This document shows positions 33,806 to 41,927 of a DNA stretch of 64,000 bases, piece by piece. Numbering within the stretch: the first letter of the stretch is position 1; each line of letters begins with the position of its first letter. The DNA is from Streptomyces cyanogenus (GTDB lineage: Bacteria > Actinomycetota > Actinomycetes > Streptomycetales > Streptomycetaceae). A program made the position numbers and the translations under genes. The notes under the pieces are model-generated. The model searched no databases and was not told the origin of the DNA. It was given only the letters and a program-made list of their open reading frames with translations. The stretch lies in assembly GCF_017526105.1 (NCBI RefSeq), contig NZ_CP071839.1, forward strand, positions 7,974,001 to 8,038,000, written 5' to 3'.

Positions 33806-36028
33806 TCACCGCTCCCTGACCAGCGCCGCGTACGCGCCGCCGCGCGCCACCAGCTCCTCGTGCCGTCCGCGCTCCACGACCGTGCCGTGCTGGAGGACGA
33901 CGATCTCGTCGCTGTCGCGGACCGTGCTCAGCCGGTGCGCGATCACCACGCAGGCACAGCCGCGCCGCCGCAGGTTGTCCATCACGACCTGTTCGGTCTC
34001 CGCGTCCAGCGCGCTGGTCACCTCGTCCAGCACCAGGATGCTCGGCCGGCGCACCAGCGCCCGCGCGATCTCCAGGCGCTGGCGCTGCCCGCCGGAGAAG
34101 TTGCGGCCGTCCTGCTCGACCCGGCTGTGGATGCCGCCGGGCCGGCGCATGACCACGTCGTACAGCGCCGCGTCCTTCAGCGCCTCCGCCACGGCCTCGT
34201 CGGGGATCGACGGGTCCCACAGGGCCACGTTGTCGCGGACGGATCCCTCGAAGAGGAAGACCTCCTGGTCGACGAAGGAGACGGAGGCGGCGAGCGCGCC
34301 GCGCGGGATGTCCTCCAGCCGGCGGCCGTCGATGCGGATCACCCCGTCCCACGGCGTGTACAGGCCCGAGATGAGCCGGGAGACCGTGGACTTGCCGCTG
34401 CCCGAGCCGCCGACCAGGGCCACCTGCTGACCGGGGCCGACGGTCAGGTCGAAACCGGTCAGCAGCGGCTGGTCCAGCGGGCTGTAGCCGAAGGAGACGT
34501 TCTCCAGCTCGACGTGCCCGTGCAGCCGCCGGGTCGACTCGCCGCCGCCGGGGCGGGCGTACAGCGGGTCGGTCTGGAAGTTTTCCACGTCCTTCAGCCG
34601 GGCCACGTCGGCCGCGAAGTCCTGGATGCGGCCCGCCACGCCGTTGAGCCGGGTCAGCGGCGCGGTGAAGCGGGTGACCAGGGCCTGGAACGCGACCAGC
34701 AGACCGACCGAGATGTGCCCCTCGACCGCGCGCAGCCCGCCGATCCACAGGATGAGCGCGCTGTTGAACGTGGCGAGCGTCGGCGCGACCACGCCGAGCC
34801 AGGCGCTCGGCACGCCGAGCCGCTGCTGCTCCTCCAGTGTGGTGGCGTGCTGCCCGGCCCACTTGCGGAAGTAGCCGTCCTCGCCGCCGGTCGCCTTCAG
34901 CGTCTCGATCAACTGCAGGCCGGTGTACGACGTGTTGGTCAGCCGCGCGGTGTCCGCGCGCAGCTTCGCCGTGCGCGTCGCGCGCAGCCGTACGACGAGC
35001 CGCATGGCGACCACGTTCAGCAGGGCCACGGCGATCCCGACGAAGGTCAGCTGCGGGTCGTAGGTGTAGAGCAGGACCGCGTACAGGACGACCACGATCG
35101 CGTCGACGCCGGCCGCCGCGAGGTCGCGGGCCAGGGTCTCGGCGACCTGGTCGTTGGACTGCAGGCGCTGCACCAGGTCGGCGGGGGAGCGCTGGGCGAA
35201 GAACGTCACCGGCAGCCGCAGCAGATGGCGCAGGAAGCGGGCGCTGGAGAGGGTGGAGGAGATGATCCGGCCGTGCAGCAGGTTGGCCTGCTGGAGCCAG
35301 GTCAGCACCAGCGTGAGCAGCACGCAGACGGCCATCGAGGTGAACAGCACGCCCAGCAGCGAGGTCTGCCCGCCGATGAGGAACATGTCGATGTAGGTGC
35401 GGCTGAGCGCCGGTACGGCAGCGCCGACCGCGACCAGCAGCAGGCTGGCCAGCACCGCCGCCGGGAGGGTGCCCGCGGTGCCGCGCAGCCGGGCCGGCAT
35501 CGCGCCGAGCACACCGGGCTTGCGCCCGCCCCTGGTGAAGCCCTCGCCGGGCTCCAGCACCAGCACCACGCCGGTGAAGCTGCCGTCGAACTCCTCCATG
35601 GGCACGAAACGGCGGCCCTTGGCCGGGTCGTTGACGTACACCCCGCGCCGGCCGAAGCGGCGGCCCATGCCGTCGTAGACGACGTAGTGGTTGAACTCCC
35701 AGAAGAGGATGGCCGGCGCCCGCACCTCGGCGAGGGCGGCCAGGTCCATCTGCATGCCCTTGGCCGTCAGACCGTAACCGCGGGCCGCCTTCAGCAGGTT
35801 GGAGGCGCGTGAGCCGTCCCGGGAGACACCGCAGGCGATGCGCAGCTCCTCCAGCGGGACGTGCCGGCCGTAGTGGCCGAGGACCATCGCGAGCGAGGCG
35901 GCGCCGCACTCGACGGCCTCCATCTGGAGCACGGTGGGGGTACGGACCGTGCCGGTCCGGGACTTGGGGACGGGTCGCTTCGCGGGAGCCGCCCGTCTGC
36001 GGCCGCGGGTTTCCTGGGCGGTGGTCAC
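33806..36028 (-). CDS. NHLP-type peptidase/permease/ATPase bacteriocin exporter (C39 peptidase)
   Basis: A 740-residue PCAT-type transporter. The C39 peptidase (about 28-160) has Cys41 in EAVECGAASLAMVLGHYG, His114 in FNHYVVYDG and Asp134 in YVNDPAKG, a complete triad for cutting after double glycine. Six helices follow (about 190-460). The ATPase (about 500-735) has GGSGSGKSTVSRL, NFSGGQRQRLEIARAL and LVLDEVTSALD. The GTG start at 36028 overlaps the HlyD stop (GTGA). It should cleave the leader of the peptide at 36933-37151 and export the core. Confidence 0.93.
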   Translation of the reverse strand: MTTAQETRGRRRAAPAKRPVPKSRTGTVRTPTVLQMEAVECGAASLAMVLGHYGRHVPLEELRIACGVSRDGSRASNLLKAARGYGLTAKGMQMDLAALAEVRAPAILFWEFNHYVVYDGMGRRFGRRGVYVNDPAKGRRFVPMEEFDGSFTGVVLVLEPGEGFTRGGRKPGVLGAMPARLRGTAGTLPAAVLASLLLVAVGAAVPALSRTYIDMFLIGGQTSLLGVLFTSMAVCVLLTLVLTWLQQANLLHGRIISSTLSSARFLRHLLRLPVTFFAQRSPADLVQRLQSNDQVAETLARDLAAAGVDAIVVVLYAVLLYTYDPQLTFVGIAVALLNVVAMRLVVRLRATRTAKLRADTARLTNTSYTGLQLIETLKATGGEDGYFRKWAGQHATTLEEQQRLGVPSAWLGVVAPTLATFNSALILWIGGLRAVEGHISVGLLVAFQALVTRFTAPLTRLNGVAGRIQDFAADVARLKDVENFQTDPLYARPGGGESTRRLHGHVELENVSFGYSPLDQPLLTGFDLTVGPGQQVALVGGSGSGKSTVSRLISGLYTPWDGVIRIDGRRLEDIPRGALAASVSFVDQEVFLFEGSVRDNVALWDPSIPDEAVAEALKDAALYDVVMRRPGGIHSRVEQDGRNFSGGQRQRLEIARALVRRPSILVLDEVTSALDAETEQVVMDNLRRRGCACVVIAHRLSTVRDSDEIVVLQHGTVVERGRHEELVARGGAYAALVRER

Positions 36029-36831
36029 GGGAGCAGCCAATCGACGGGACGCTGGTCGGCGAGCCGGACGGAGCCGGTGGCGAGGGTCATGGAGTCGAGC
36101 CGGAACGGCGGCCCGCCGGCGGTGGACCAGCGGTAACCGCTCCTGGTGGACGAGGACGTGTCGAGTTCCACCAGGACGGCCACCGGTCGGCCCTTGCGGG
36201 TGAACTGCTCGCCGAGCTGGCTGTCGCCGAGGAACGCGGAGATCGACTGGGCGGACTGCGCGGTGCGGTCCACCGACTTCACCTGGCCGCGCAGCACGCC
36301 GTACTGCTGTGTCGGTACGGAGGACACGGTCAGGTCGACGGAGGCGTGGGCGGGGATGGCGGCGGCGTTCTCGGCGGGCACGTACACGGTCGCGTACAGC
36401 GGGTCGGAGGCGTGGGCCACCTTCTCGACGGCGGCGACGTTCGTGCCGGTCCGGATGATCTGGCCGATGGTCGCGGCGAGCGTGGTGACGCGGCCCGCGG
36501 CGACGGTCCGGACCACCGTGTCGCCTTCGGCGGTACGGACTTTGAGGACGGGCGCGTCGGCGGGCAGCCGCTCGCCCTGCCGGGCGAGGACGGCCGTCAC
36601 CTGCCCGGCCACCGGGCTCTGCAGCAGATAGCTGCCCTGCCCGTGGGTGAGGATGGCGGGTGCGCTCACCGTGGAGGCGACCGAGCCGGTCACCGCCCAC
36701 ACGGAGGCGGCGGCCATGACGACGACGGTGACGCCGAGCGCGAGCCAGCCCTGCGGGCGGGCCAGCCGCACCGGAAGGTCCAGCTCCTCCGGCGACTGGA
36801 GCTTGGCGAGGGCCTGTTGGCGGAACTGCAC
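36025..36831 (-). CDS. HlyD-like membrane fusion protein of NHLP export system
   Basis: A 268-residue protein starting at GTG 36831 behind GGAAG. One transmembrane helix (about 30-52, WLALGVTVVVMAAASVWAV) precedes a lipoyl/barrel-sandwich half-motif, YLLQSPVAGQVTAVLARQGE and VAAGRVTTLAATIGQIIRTG, as in HlyD/NHLM periplasmic-adaptor proteins. In a Gram-positive it would assist export or hold the peptidase exporter at the membrane. It lies between the peptide gene and the two ABC genes in one operon, overlapping the next gene by four bases. Confidence 0.88.
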   Translation of the reverse strand: MQFRQQALAKLQSPEELDLPVRLARPQGWLALGVTVVVMAAASVWAVTGSVASTVSAPAILTHGQGSYLLQSPVAGQVTAVLARQGERLPADAPVLKVRTAEGDTVVRTVAAGRVTTLAATIGQIIRTGTNVAAVEKVAHASDPLYATVYVPAENAAAIPAHASVDLTVSSVPTQQYGVLRGQVKSVDRTAQSAQSISAFLGDSQLGEQFTRKGRPVAVLVELDTSSSTRSGYRWSTAGGPPFRLDSMTLATGSVRLADQRPVDWLLP

Positions 36832-36884
36832 GGGACTTCCCTCACCTGTGGGAGAGACGCATGTGTGTCAGGGCATCGCTGAGC

Positions 36885-36909
36885 CCCGGAGCCGTGGGAC
36901 GGCTCCGGG
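36885..36909 (-). terminator. intra-operon hairpin between precursor peptide and exporter genes
   Basis: CCCGGAGCCGT (36885-36895) pairs perfectly over 11 bp with 36899-36909 around a GGG loop, 23 bp after the peptide stop and about 53 bp before the HlyD start. It probably acts as a partial terminator or stabiliser so that the peptide is made in excess over its exporter. Confidence 0.65.
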
Positions 36910-36932
36910 ACCGCGATGGCGCAAAAGTGCGA

Positions 36933-37151
36933 TCAGAGACCGGCGACCAGGCCGTTGACCGGGGCGGTGTTCAGGCCGGACACGCCCTCGACGGTGCCGA
37001 CGACCGTGTTGACCAGGCCGTTGACGCCCGGAGCGACCTCGTTCACGGTGCCGAGGGTGCTGTTGAGCGTGTTCACGGACAGGCCGCCGGAGACGTTGTC
37101 CAGCTCGGCGTCCGAGATCTCGACGGTCTCGACCTGGGGGGTGGAGTTCAT
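36933..37151 (-). CDS. double-glycine-leader secreted peptide precursor (NHLP exporter substrate)
   Basis: A 72-residue precursor starting at ATG 37151 behind GGGAAG; an ATG at 37169 lacks such a site. The 23-residue leader ends TVEISDAELDNVSGG, the classic [I/L]-x3-EL-x2-V-x-GG pattern cut by C39 peptidases. The predicted 49-residue core has no Cys, Lys, Arg, His or aromatic residue. It is built from Val, Asn, Gly, Thr and Leu, with five VN pairs spread along it (for example SVNTL, GVNGL, PVNGL). It cannot form lanthionines and no modifying enzyme gene is nearby. It is first in an operon with an HlyD protein and two ABC exporters. Function unknown; a bacteriocin, signal or self-assembling surface peptide are options. 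Confidence 0.85.
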   Translation of the reverse strand: MNSTPQVETVEISDAELDNVSGGLSVNTLNSTLGTVNEVAPGVNGLVNTVVGTVEGVSGLNTAPVNGLVAGL

Positions 37152-37627
37152 GGTGGAACTTCCCTTCATATGGATATTTCACAAGGGGGAGCGGCCCCCT
37201 CTGGGGACAGACGGACGGCCGCGACCGCGGGCGCCGGGCACCCGTCTCCGGGCGGCCCGCCGGACCCCGCGGTGCGATGGATCAAAGCACGCAGGCGGGG
37301 CGCGCTTCCAATCAACCAGGGCTCCCACCTGGGCACTTGGCAAGCGAAGGGTTTCATCCGTGCAGGTCTGCGCACGGCTTGTCGGCGACTCCTTCACATG
37401 CCGCACGGCATCGTCGCGGCGGGCGGCCTGCCCGCCGGACGGCGAATCCGGCACTCCTCGCCAAAGGCGTGTCGGAGGGCGTGCGCTTGTGCAGATCCCT
37501 CAGCGCCGGTGAGGTGGCTGAGTGCGGGATGTGCAGATTCCCTGAAGGAGGGATTCCGCTTCAGGTCGGGAACCGACCGTTACCGCTCGGTGGCCGAGCG
37601 TGTCCGCCCGGTCGCCGACCGAGCCTG
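37152..37627. other. control region upstream of exported-peptide operon
   Basis: About 475 bp with no convincing gene, between the peptide gene and the thioesterase gene (both minus strand). It has an AT-richer patch near 37165-37185 just before the peptide's ribosome site, an inverted repeat ATGCCG-CA-CGGCAT at 37398-37411, and near-identical 13-base direct repeats TGTGCAGATYCCT at 37488 and 37530, 42 bp apart. These may be regulator sites. Promoter elements are not clear. Confidence 0.4.
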
Positions 37628-38041
37628 TCAGCCGAGGATCGCGTAGACCGTGCTCGCCCGGGCGGCGAGCGCGCCCGAGGCGGCATCGCTCAACGTGACG
37701 TCGGCGAACGCCATCCGGCGGCCCAGCTTCGTCAGGACCGCTTCGATCAGGACATCCGAACCGGTCACCGCCCGCTGGAACGAGGTCGACTGCTGCACCG
37801 TCGTCATCGGCACGAACCCGCCCCGCGCGGCCGACACCGCGATCACCGTCGCCGTGTCGGCCGACGCCATCAGCGCCTGCCCCGACAGCCCGCCGCCCTC
37901 CCGGGCCAGCCGCTCCGACCAGGGCAGTCGCAGCACGGCCCGGTCCTCGCCCACCGCCTCGACGGTCAGCCCGAGATCGAGCACCCAGGGGGCGAAGTTG
38001 ACGGAGAGGATCTTGTCGGCTTCGGCGGTGGTCATCGTCAT
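37628..38041 (-). CDS. PaaI-family hotdog thioesterase
   Basis: A 137-residue hotdog-fold protein starting at ATG 38041 (a second ATG at 38035 is equally possible; no clear ribosome site). Typical features are APWVLDLGLTVEAVGEDRAV, LREGGGLSG-like LAREGGGLSGQALMASADTA with the central helix, and MTTVQQSTSFQRAV plus the final strands. PaaI-type enzymes hydrolyse acyl-CoA thioesters, often aryl-CoA. A lone gene; the substrate is unknown. The 200 bp to its right hold the promoter region of the divergent protease gene. Confidence 0.85.
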   Translation of the reverse strand: MTMTTAEADKILSVNFAPWVLDLGLTVEAVGEDRAVLRLPWSERLAREGGGLSGQALMASADTATVIAVSAARGGFVPMTTVQQSTSFQRAVTGSDVLIEAVLTKLGRRMAFADVTLSDAASGALAARASTVYAILG

Positions 38042-38241
38042 ATGGGGGATTGTTCCCGGCCCCCTGCCGCGCCACGCGGAGCGTGGCCGATTCGCCACGC
38101 CGGTACGGCCGTTCGGAACCGGAATTGAACACACCATGCGGCCGGCGCGTACCTACGGCCATCCAGGCGCCGCGATACCCACCCCCCGATACGAACTGCC
38201 CGCGAGCGGCAGACCCCCCCGTCCCCAGGAGGTCGAGAAGT

Positions 38242-39696
38242 TTGAGTCACAAGCGAATGCCGAAGCGCAAGGCCGCGATAGCGGTGGGCGGTGTCGCGGC
38301 GCTCGGAGCGGCGGCCCTCCTGCTGCCCAACGCCAACGCGTCCCAGGACAAGGACCAGGCGTCGGGCACCACCGGCACCGCGAAGACCCTGAAGGCCGCG
38401 GACGCCTCCGGCCTCGCCGCCCAGTTGCAGAAGATCCTCGGCGACGCCTTCGCCGGCTCGTACTACGACAGCGCCAAGCAGCAGCTCGTCGTCAACGTGG
38501 TCAGTGGCGACGACAACGTCATCGTCCAGGCCAAGAAGGCGGGCGCGGTCGTCCGCCAGGTCGACAACAGCACCGCCGAACTCAAGGCCGCCGCGCAGAC
38601 GCTGAAGAAGAAGGCGACCATCCCCGGCACCTCCTGGGCCGTCGATCCGCGCACCGACAAGGTCGTGGTCACCGCCGACGCCACGGTCACCGGCAGCAAG
38701 TGGAACAGACTGCAGTCGACCGTGCGCAGCCTCGGCTCCGACACGGCGACCCTGAAGAAGTCCTCCGGCACCTTCAAGACGTTCGTGTCGGGCGGCGACG
38801 CCATCTTCTCCCAGGTGCAGGGCGGCAACGTCCGCTGCTCCCTCGGCTTCAACGTCACCGCCTCCGACGGCAGTCCCGCCTTCCTGACGGCCGGTCACTG
38901 CGGGGTCGCCGCCAAGGACTGGTCCGACTCCCAGAACGGGCAGCCCATCGCCACCGTCGACCAGGCCACCTTCCCCGGCGAGGGTGACTTCTCCCTGGTC
39001 AAGTACAACGACCCGGCCACGCAGGCGCCCAGCGAGGTCAACGTCGGCAACGGCCAGACGGTGCAGATCAAGCAGGCCGCCGACGCCACCGTGGGCGCGA
39101 CCGTGTTCCGGATGGGCTCCACCACCGGGCTGCACGACGGCCAGGTCACCGGACTCGACGCCACCGTCAACTTCCAGAGCGAGACCGACCCCAACGGCGT
39201 CGACACCGTCACCGGTCTCATCCAGACCAACGTCTGCGCGGAGCCGGGCGACAGCGGCGGCTCGCTGTTCACCCAGGACGGCAGTGCCCTCGGCCTCACC
39301 TCCGGCGGCAGCGGCGACTGCACCAGCGGCGGCGAGACCTTCTTCCAGCCGGTCACCACCGCCCTCCAGGCCACCGGAGCGACGCTCGGCGCGGGCGGCC
39401 AGGCGGGTGCCGGCGGCCAGGCCGGTGCGGGCGACCAGGCGGGTGCCGGTGACCAGTCGGGCGCGGGTGCCGGTGACCAGGCCGGTGCGGGCGACCAGGC
39501 CGGTGCCGGTGACCAGTCGGGTGCCGGTGCGGGCGATCAGGCGGGTGCCGGTGACCAGTCGGGCGCGGGCGCCGGTGACCAGGCCGGTGCCGGCGGTGAC
39601 CAGATCGGCGGCAGCGCCGCCCCGTCCGCACCGTCCGACGCCTCCGGCTCCGGTGCGGCGCACGACGGTTCGTCGTCCCTGAGCGGCACGCGCTAG
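38242..39696 (+). CDS. secreted S1-family serine protease (alpha-lytic/SGP type) with repetitive C-terminal tail
   Basis: A 484-residue preproprotease. The TTG at 38242 is preferred because CAGGAGGTCG lies about nine bases upstream; ATG 38257 is the alternative. A basic n-region and Sec signal end near PNANASQ. The propeptide (about 45-190) matches the alpha-lytic prodomain pattern. The catalytic triad is His219 (TAGHCG), Asp249 (GDFSLV) and Ser338 (EPGDSGGS), with cysteines as in Streptomyces griseus proteases. A tail of about 100 residues follows, made of GAGDQ(A/S) repeats and a Ser/Ala-rich end, absent from the short SGP enzymes. The tail may be a linker, wall-associated or simply expanded. 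The nearby SSI inhibitor is trypsin-type; whether they interact is unknown. Confidence 0.92.
   Translation: MSHKRMPKRKAAIAVGGVAALGAAALLLPNANASQDKDQASGTTGTAKTLKAADASGLAAQLQKILGDAFAGSYYDSAKQQLVVNVVSGDDNVIVQAKKAGAVVRQVDNSTAELKAAAQTLKKKATIPGTSWAVDPRTDKVVVTADATVTGSKWNRLQSTVRSLGSDTATLKKSSGTFKTFVSGGDAIFSQVQGGNVRCSLGFNVTASDGSPAFLTAGHCGVAAKDWSDSQNGQPIATVDQATFPGEGDFSLVKYNDPATQAPSEVNVGNGQTVQIKQAADATVGATVFRMGSTTGLHDGQVTGLDATVNFQSETDPNGVDTVTGLIQTNVCAEPGDSGGSLFTQDGSALGLTSGGSGDCTSGGETFFQPVTTALQATGATLGAGGQAGAGGQAGAGDQAGAGDQSGAGAGDQAGAGDQAGAGDQSGAGAGDQAGAGDQSGAGAGDQAGAGGDQIGGSAAPSAPSDASGSGAAHDGSSSLSGTR
39388..39603 (+). repeat. in-frame GAGDQ repeat region in protease gene
   Basis: About 72 codons made of 15-24 bp units encoding GAGGQA, GAGDQA, GAGDQS and GAGAGDQ. 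All unit lengths are multiples of three, so the reading frame survives copy-number change. It probably varies in length between strains. Confidence 0.85.
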
Positions 39697-39758
39697 CGGA
39701 CCGGTTCGCCCGCAAGGATCCCCGGCCGGCCTCCCCCTCGGTACCGGCCGGCGGGGAA

Positions 39759-39792
39759 GTGGTCCGGCCCTCCCGCGGGAGGGCCGGACCAC
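39759..39792. terminator. perfect 34-bp palindrome, bidirectional terminator
   Basis: GTGGTCCGGCCCTCCCG and its exact reverse complement meet at 39775/39776. It sits between convergent genes ending at 39696 and 39804, and is the most perfect hairpin in the window. Confidence 0.8.
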
Positions 39793-39803
39793 GGCCGTGC
39801 GCG

Positions 39804-41927
39804 TCAGCCGTCGTCGCGCGCCCGCAGCAACAGCACCGCCACGTCGTCCACCCGCTCCAGCCCCGCCGCACCGTGCCGGATCACCTCGTCCGCCAGGCTC
39901 TCCAGCGGCTGGTTGCCGACGTCCGCGAGCAGCGCGCCGAGACCGACCAGCGCGTCCTCGATGTCGACGCCGGGGGACTCCACCAGGCCGTCGGTGTAGA
40001 GGAGGAGGACCGAGCCCGGTGTCAGGGACACCTCGGTCGTCGGATACACGGCCCCGGCGTCGATCCCCAGCAGCGGACCCCCGGCCAGGTCCAGCACCCG
40101 CACCCGCCCGTCCGGCCGGCGCAGCAGCGGCGGCGGATGACCCGCCCGGGCCATCACGGCCCGCCCGCGCGCCGGGTCCAGACGCAGGTACAGGCAGCTC
40201 GCGAACAGGTCGGCGCCCAGATCGATGAGCAGCCGGTTGGTGCTGCTCATCACCTCGTGCGGCGCCTGCCCCACGGTGGTGTACGCCCGTACGCCCGTGC
40301 GGATCTGGCCCATCAGGCCCGCCGCGGTCACGTTGTGCCCCTGGACGTCCCCGATCACCGCCGCCGCCAGCGGACGGGTCGGCACCAGGTCGTAGAAGTC
40401 GCCGCCTATCTCCATGCCCTGGGTGGCCGGCAGATAGCGGGCCGCCGCCTCGATGCCGGGCGGTGGCGCCAGCGAGTGCGGCAGCAGCGCCTGTTGCAGA
40501 CCGTGCGCCAGGCGGTGTTTCGCGTCGTAGAGCACGGCCCGCTCCAGGGCCTGCGCGATCAGCCCGCCGAGCGAGGTGAGCACCGCGCGTTCGTCGGCCG
40601 GGAAGGGGTGCGGCCCGGCGTAGGCCAGCACGCAGATGCCCACCGGCCGCCCGGACGCGATCAGCGGCAGGTACGCCCAGGCCGCGAAGCCGTCCGGGGC
40701 GTCCTGCCGGTCCGGATACAGCCGCTCCAGCTCCTCCCGCGAGCCGAAGAACGCGGGTACCCCGCTGTTCAGGGCGTGTGTGCCCGGGGTCCGCTCGGAC
40801 AGCGGCAGTCCGTCGAACCGCTCCGCGACGCGCGCGGAAGGGTAGCCGCGGTGCCCCAGCACGTGCAGCCGCCCGCCCTGCGCCCGCAGCAGCACCAGTG
40901 CCCGGCTGCCGACGGCCGGCGCCACCTCGTCCCACACCAGCTGCACCACGTCCTGCACCCCGACCGCCTCGGTCAGCGCGCCCGCCAGGCTCAGAACCTG
41001 CGAGATCGTCACCAGCCGGGACGGTCCCGGACCCGCCTGCGGGGTCGCGCGGGTCATCTCCGCCACCGCCCGGGCCCGGCTGATGCGCACACTCAGCCCG
41101 GTCGTGCTCGGGTACAGGCGGAACGACAGCCACTCGCCGGGCGGGCGCAGCGCCAGGAACGACGTCGTCTGCTGGCTGATCAGCGCCGCCCGGTACCGGT
41201 CCTCGTACATCGGGTCGTTCAGCCAGGGCACCGACGCCCAGGGCAGCGTGCCCAGCAGCTCCCCGACGGTCCTGCCGAGCAGTTCGGCGGCGGCCGTGTT
41301 CGCGAAACCGATCCGGCCGTGCAGATCCAGCGACATCAGCCCGTACGGCAGCCTCGACACCATCCGCACCGCCTCGATGGAGCCCAGGGTGCCCGCCACG
41401 CCCGACACCGGCGCCGCCAGGACGTCCGGCTCGTGGCCGATCGGCCGGTCCTCCCGCGCGGCCCGCTCCAGCCGCAGCGCCAGCCGTTCGCAGGCCGCCG
41501 TCAGGTGCTCGCGCTCCCAGTCCGACAGCTCCGGAGGGTGCGCGCCCGGCCAGGTGACGAACAGGGAGCCGTACACCGTGCCCTCCGTCGCCACGGGTGC
41601 CGCGGCCAGCGCGAAGGGGTACGGCAGCACCACCGAGATCCGCGGATAACGGCGGGCCATCTCCTCCTCGCCGCCCACCCACACGAGCCGTCTCTCGCGC
41701 GCCGCGTCCGCCACCGGCACCGGCGCGCTGAGCCCCACTCGCTCCCAGGGCGCCGCGAACGCCCGGGGCATGCCCGCCATCACGGCCATCTCCAGGACCG
41801 GCTCGTCGGGCCTGAGCAGATACACCGCGCCGGAGTGCGCGTGCAGGTCCTCCAGCAGCGAGGCCAGCGCGAGCGACAGCACCGGCTGCCGGGCCGGCGC
41901 CTGGCTCGTCCCTGGCCCGTCGGACAC
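39804..41927 (-). CDS. GAF-PAS-GAF-PP2C (RsbU/SpoIIE-type) phosphatase
   Basis: A 707-residue sensor phosphatase. The GTG at 41927 is chosen because GAGGAGG lies eight bases upstream. Order: GAF (about 10-165), PAS (about 190-300; YGLMSLDLHGRIGFANTAAA), GAF (about 320-475), PP2C/SpoIIE (about 490-705). The phosphatase shows GGDFYDLVPT, AVIGDVQGHNVTAAGLMGQI, LLYTDGLVES and the final DDVAVLLLRA. Unlike the protein at 14335-16734 it lacks a HATPase end domain. It probably feeds an anti-sigma/anti-anti-sigma circuit. No partner gene is adjacent. Confidence 0.9.
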   Translation of the reverse strand: MSDGPGTSQAPARQPVLSLALASLLEDLHAHSGAVYLLRPDEPVLEMAVMAGMPRAFAAPWERVGLSAPVPVADAARERRLVWVGGEEEMARRYPRISVVLPYPFALAAAPVATEGTVYGSLFVTWPGAHPPELSDWEREHLTAACERLALRLERAAREDRPIGHEPDVLAAPVSGVAGTLGSIEAVRMVSRLPYGLMSLDLHGRIGFANTAAAELLGRTVGELLGTLPWASVPWLNDPMYEDRYRAALISQQTTSFLALRPPGEWLSFRLYPSTTGLSVRISRARAVAEMTRATPQAGPGPSRLVTISQVLSLAGALTEAVGVQDVVQLVWDEVAPAVGSRALVLLRAQGGRLHVLGHRGYPSARVAERFDGLPLSERTPGTHALNSGVPAFFGSREELERLYPDRQDAPDGFAAWAYLPLIASGRPVGICVLAYAGPHPFPADERAVLTSLGGLIAQALERAVLYDAKHRLAHGLQQALLPHSLAPPPGIEAAARYLPATQGMEIGGDFYDLVPTRPLAAAVIGDVQGHNVTAAGLMGQIRTGVRAYTTVGQAPHEVMSSTNRLLIDLGADLFASCLYLRLDPARGRAVMARAGHPPPLLRRPDGRVRVLDLAGGPLLGIDAGAVYPTTEVSLTPGSVLLLYTDGLVESPGVDIEDALVGLGALLADVGNQPLESLADEVIRHGAAGLERVDDVAVLLLRARDDG

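Noticed and set aside
36933..37151. Lanthipeptide precursor
   Set aside because: The core has no cysteine, so thioether rings cannot form, and no Lan enzyme gene is adjacent.
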